The notes below the pieces were generated by a model. That model made no database searches. It had not been told where the DNA came from and was given only the letters and a program-made list of their open reading frames with translations. Source: JANWHV01 sp035534995 (GTDB taxonomy: Bacteria > Chloroflexota > UBA5177 > JANWHV01). From it: DNA of 12,726 nt. The stretch is from positions 1 through 12,726 of the forward strand of contig DATLQX010000216.1 in NCBI GenBank assembly GCA_035534995.1, given 5' to 3'. Of this stretch, positions 12,653 through 12,726 are shown one piece after another (the stretch's first letter is position 1; each line of letters starts with the position of its first letter). Position numbers and translations under genes: made by a program.

Positions 12653-12726
12653 ATGAACGAGGAGATGCGAGTGGTAGCGCGACAGGGGCGGCAGGCCGGT
12701 ACGCGCACGCGGAGCCTCTTAGAGGA
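12653..12726 (+). CDS. Possible partial gene running off the window
   Basis: ATG 12653 follows GGGAG at about seven bases and opens a frame (MNEEMRVVARQGRQAGTRTR...) that stays open for 24 codons to the window edge. The start is charged and Arg-rich. It is too short to assign to a family, and may be chance in GC-rich DNA. Confidence 0.25.
   Translation, partial: MNEEMRVVARQGRQAGTRTRSLLE

Noticed and set aside
1..12726. CRISPR arrays, tRNA or rRNA genes, insertion sequences
   Set aside because: No regularly spaced repeats, no tRNA cloverleaf and no transposase homology were recognised on either strand.

Overview
This GC-rich window is dominated by one complete operon on the minus strand (7779 down to 1305). 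It encodes an N-ATPase, the laterally transferred variant of the F1Fo-ATPase, in the diagnostic order atpD-C-Q-R-B-E-F-A-G. All nine frames are intact and tightly packed: four junctions are 4-nt overlaps, two more overlap by 11 and 26 nt, and the other two gaps are 21 and 15 nt. The set includes the N-ATPase-only subunits AtpQ and AtpR, a c subunit with most of the Na+-type ligands, no separate delta gene, and a b subunit with a delta-like C-terminal tail.

Upstream of it on the same strand lies a translationally coupled pair (11040 down to 8135). The first gene is a soluble protein with PRC-barrel-like, MgtE-N and paired CBS regions but no MgtE membrane domain. The second is an Nramp/SLC11-fold transporter whose metal-site motifs are rewritten (DPGN to DAGG; the TM6 methionine to alanine). 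Together they look like a Mg2+-sensing cytosolic module paired with an Nramp-type permease, and this is the most interesting functional proposal in the window. The non-coding stretch upstream of the pair contains several hairpins and could be a structured leader.

Both flanks hold gene wreckage. On the right (12418 to 11532, minus) a sulfide:quinone-reductase-like gene, interrupted by a stop codon, is joined out of frame to the 3' part of an htpX/M48 protease gene. On the left (1 to about 1090) there is a retropepsin-like aspartic protease frame with the catalytic Asp changed to Asn, and a frameshifted OsmC-family fragment on the opposite strand. Intact ion-transport genes therefore sit between decayed chromosomal genes, which suits an accessory or recently rearranged locus.

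The organism is probably a GC-rich Gram-negative bacterium. A proteobacterium, perhaps with sulfur metabolism, is my guess from the N-ATPase, OsmC, HtpX and SQR-like genes, but nothing here proves taxonomy. N-ATPases are usually a second ATPase, so a housekeeping ATP synthase is expected elsewhere. The 355-nt gap between the Nramp gene and atpD carries an operator-like element and a hairpin and probably contains the N-ATPase promoter.
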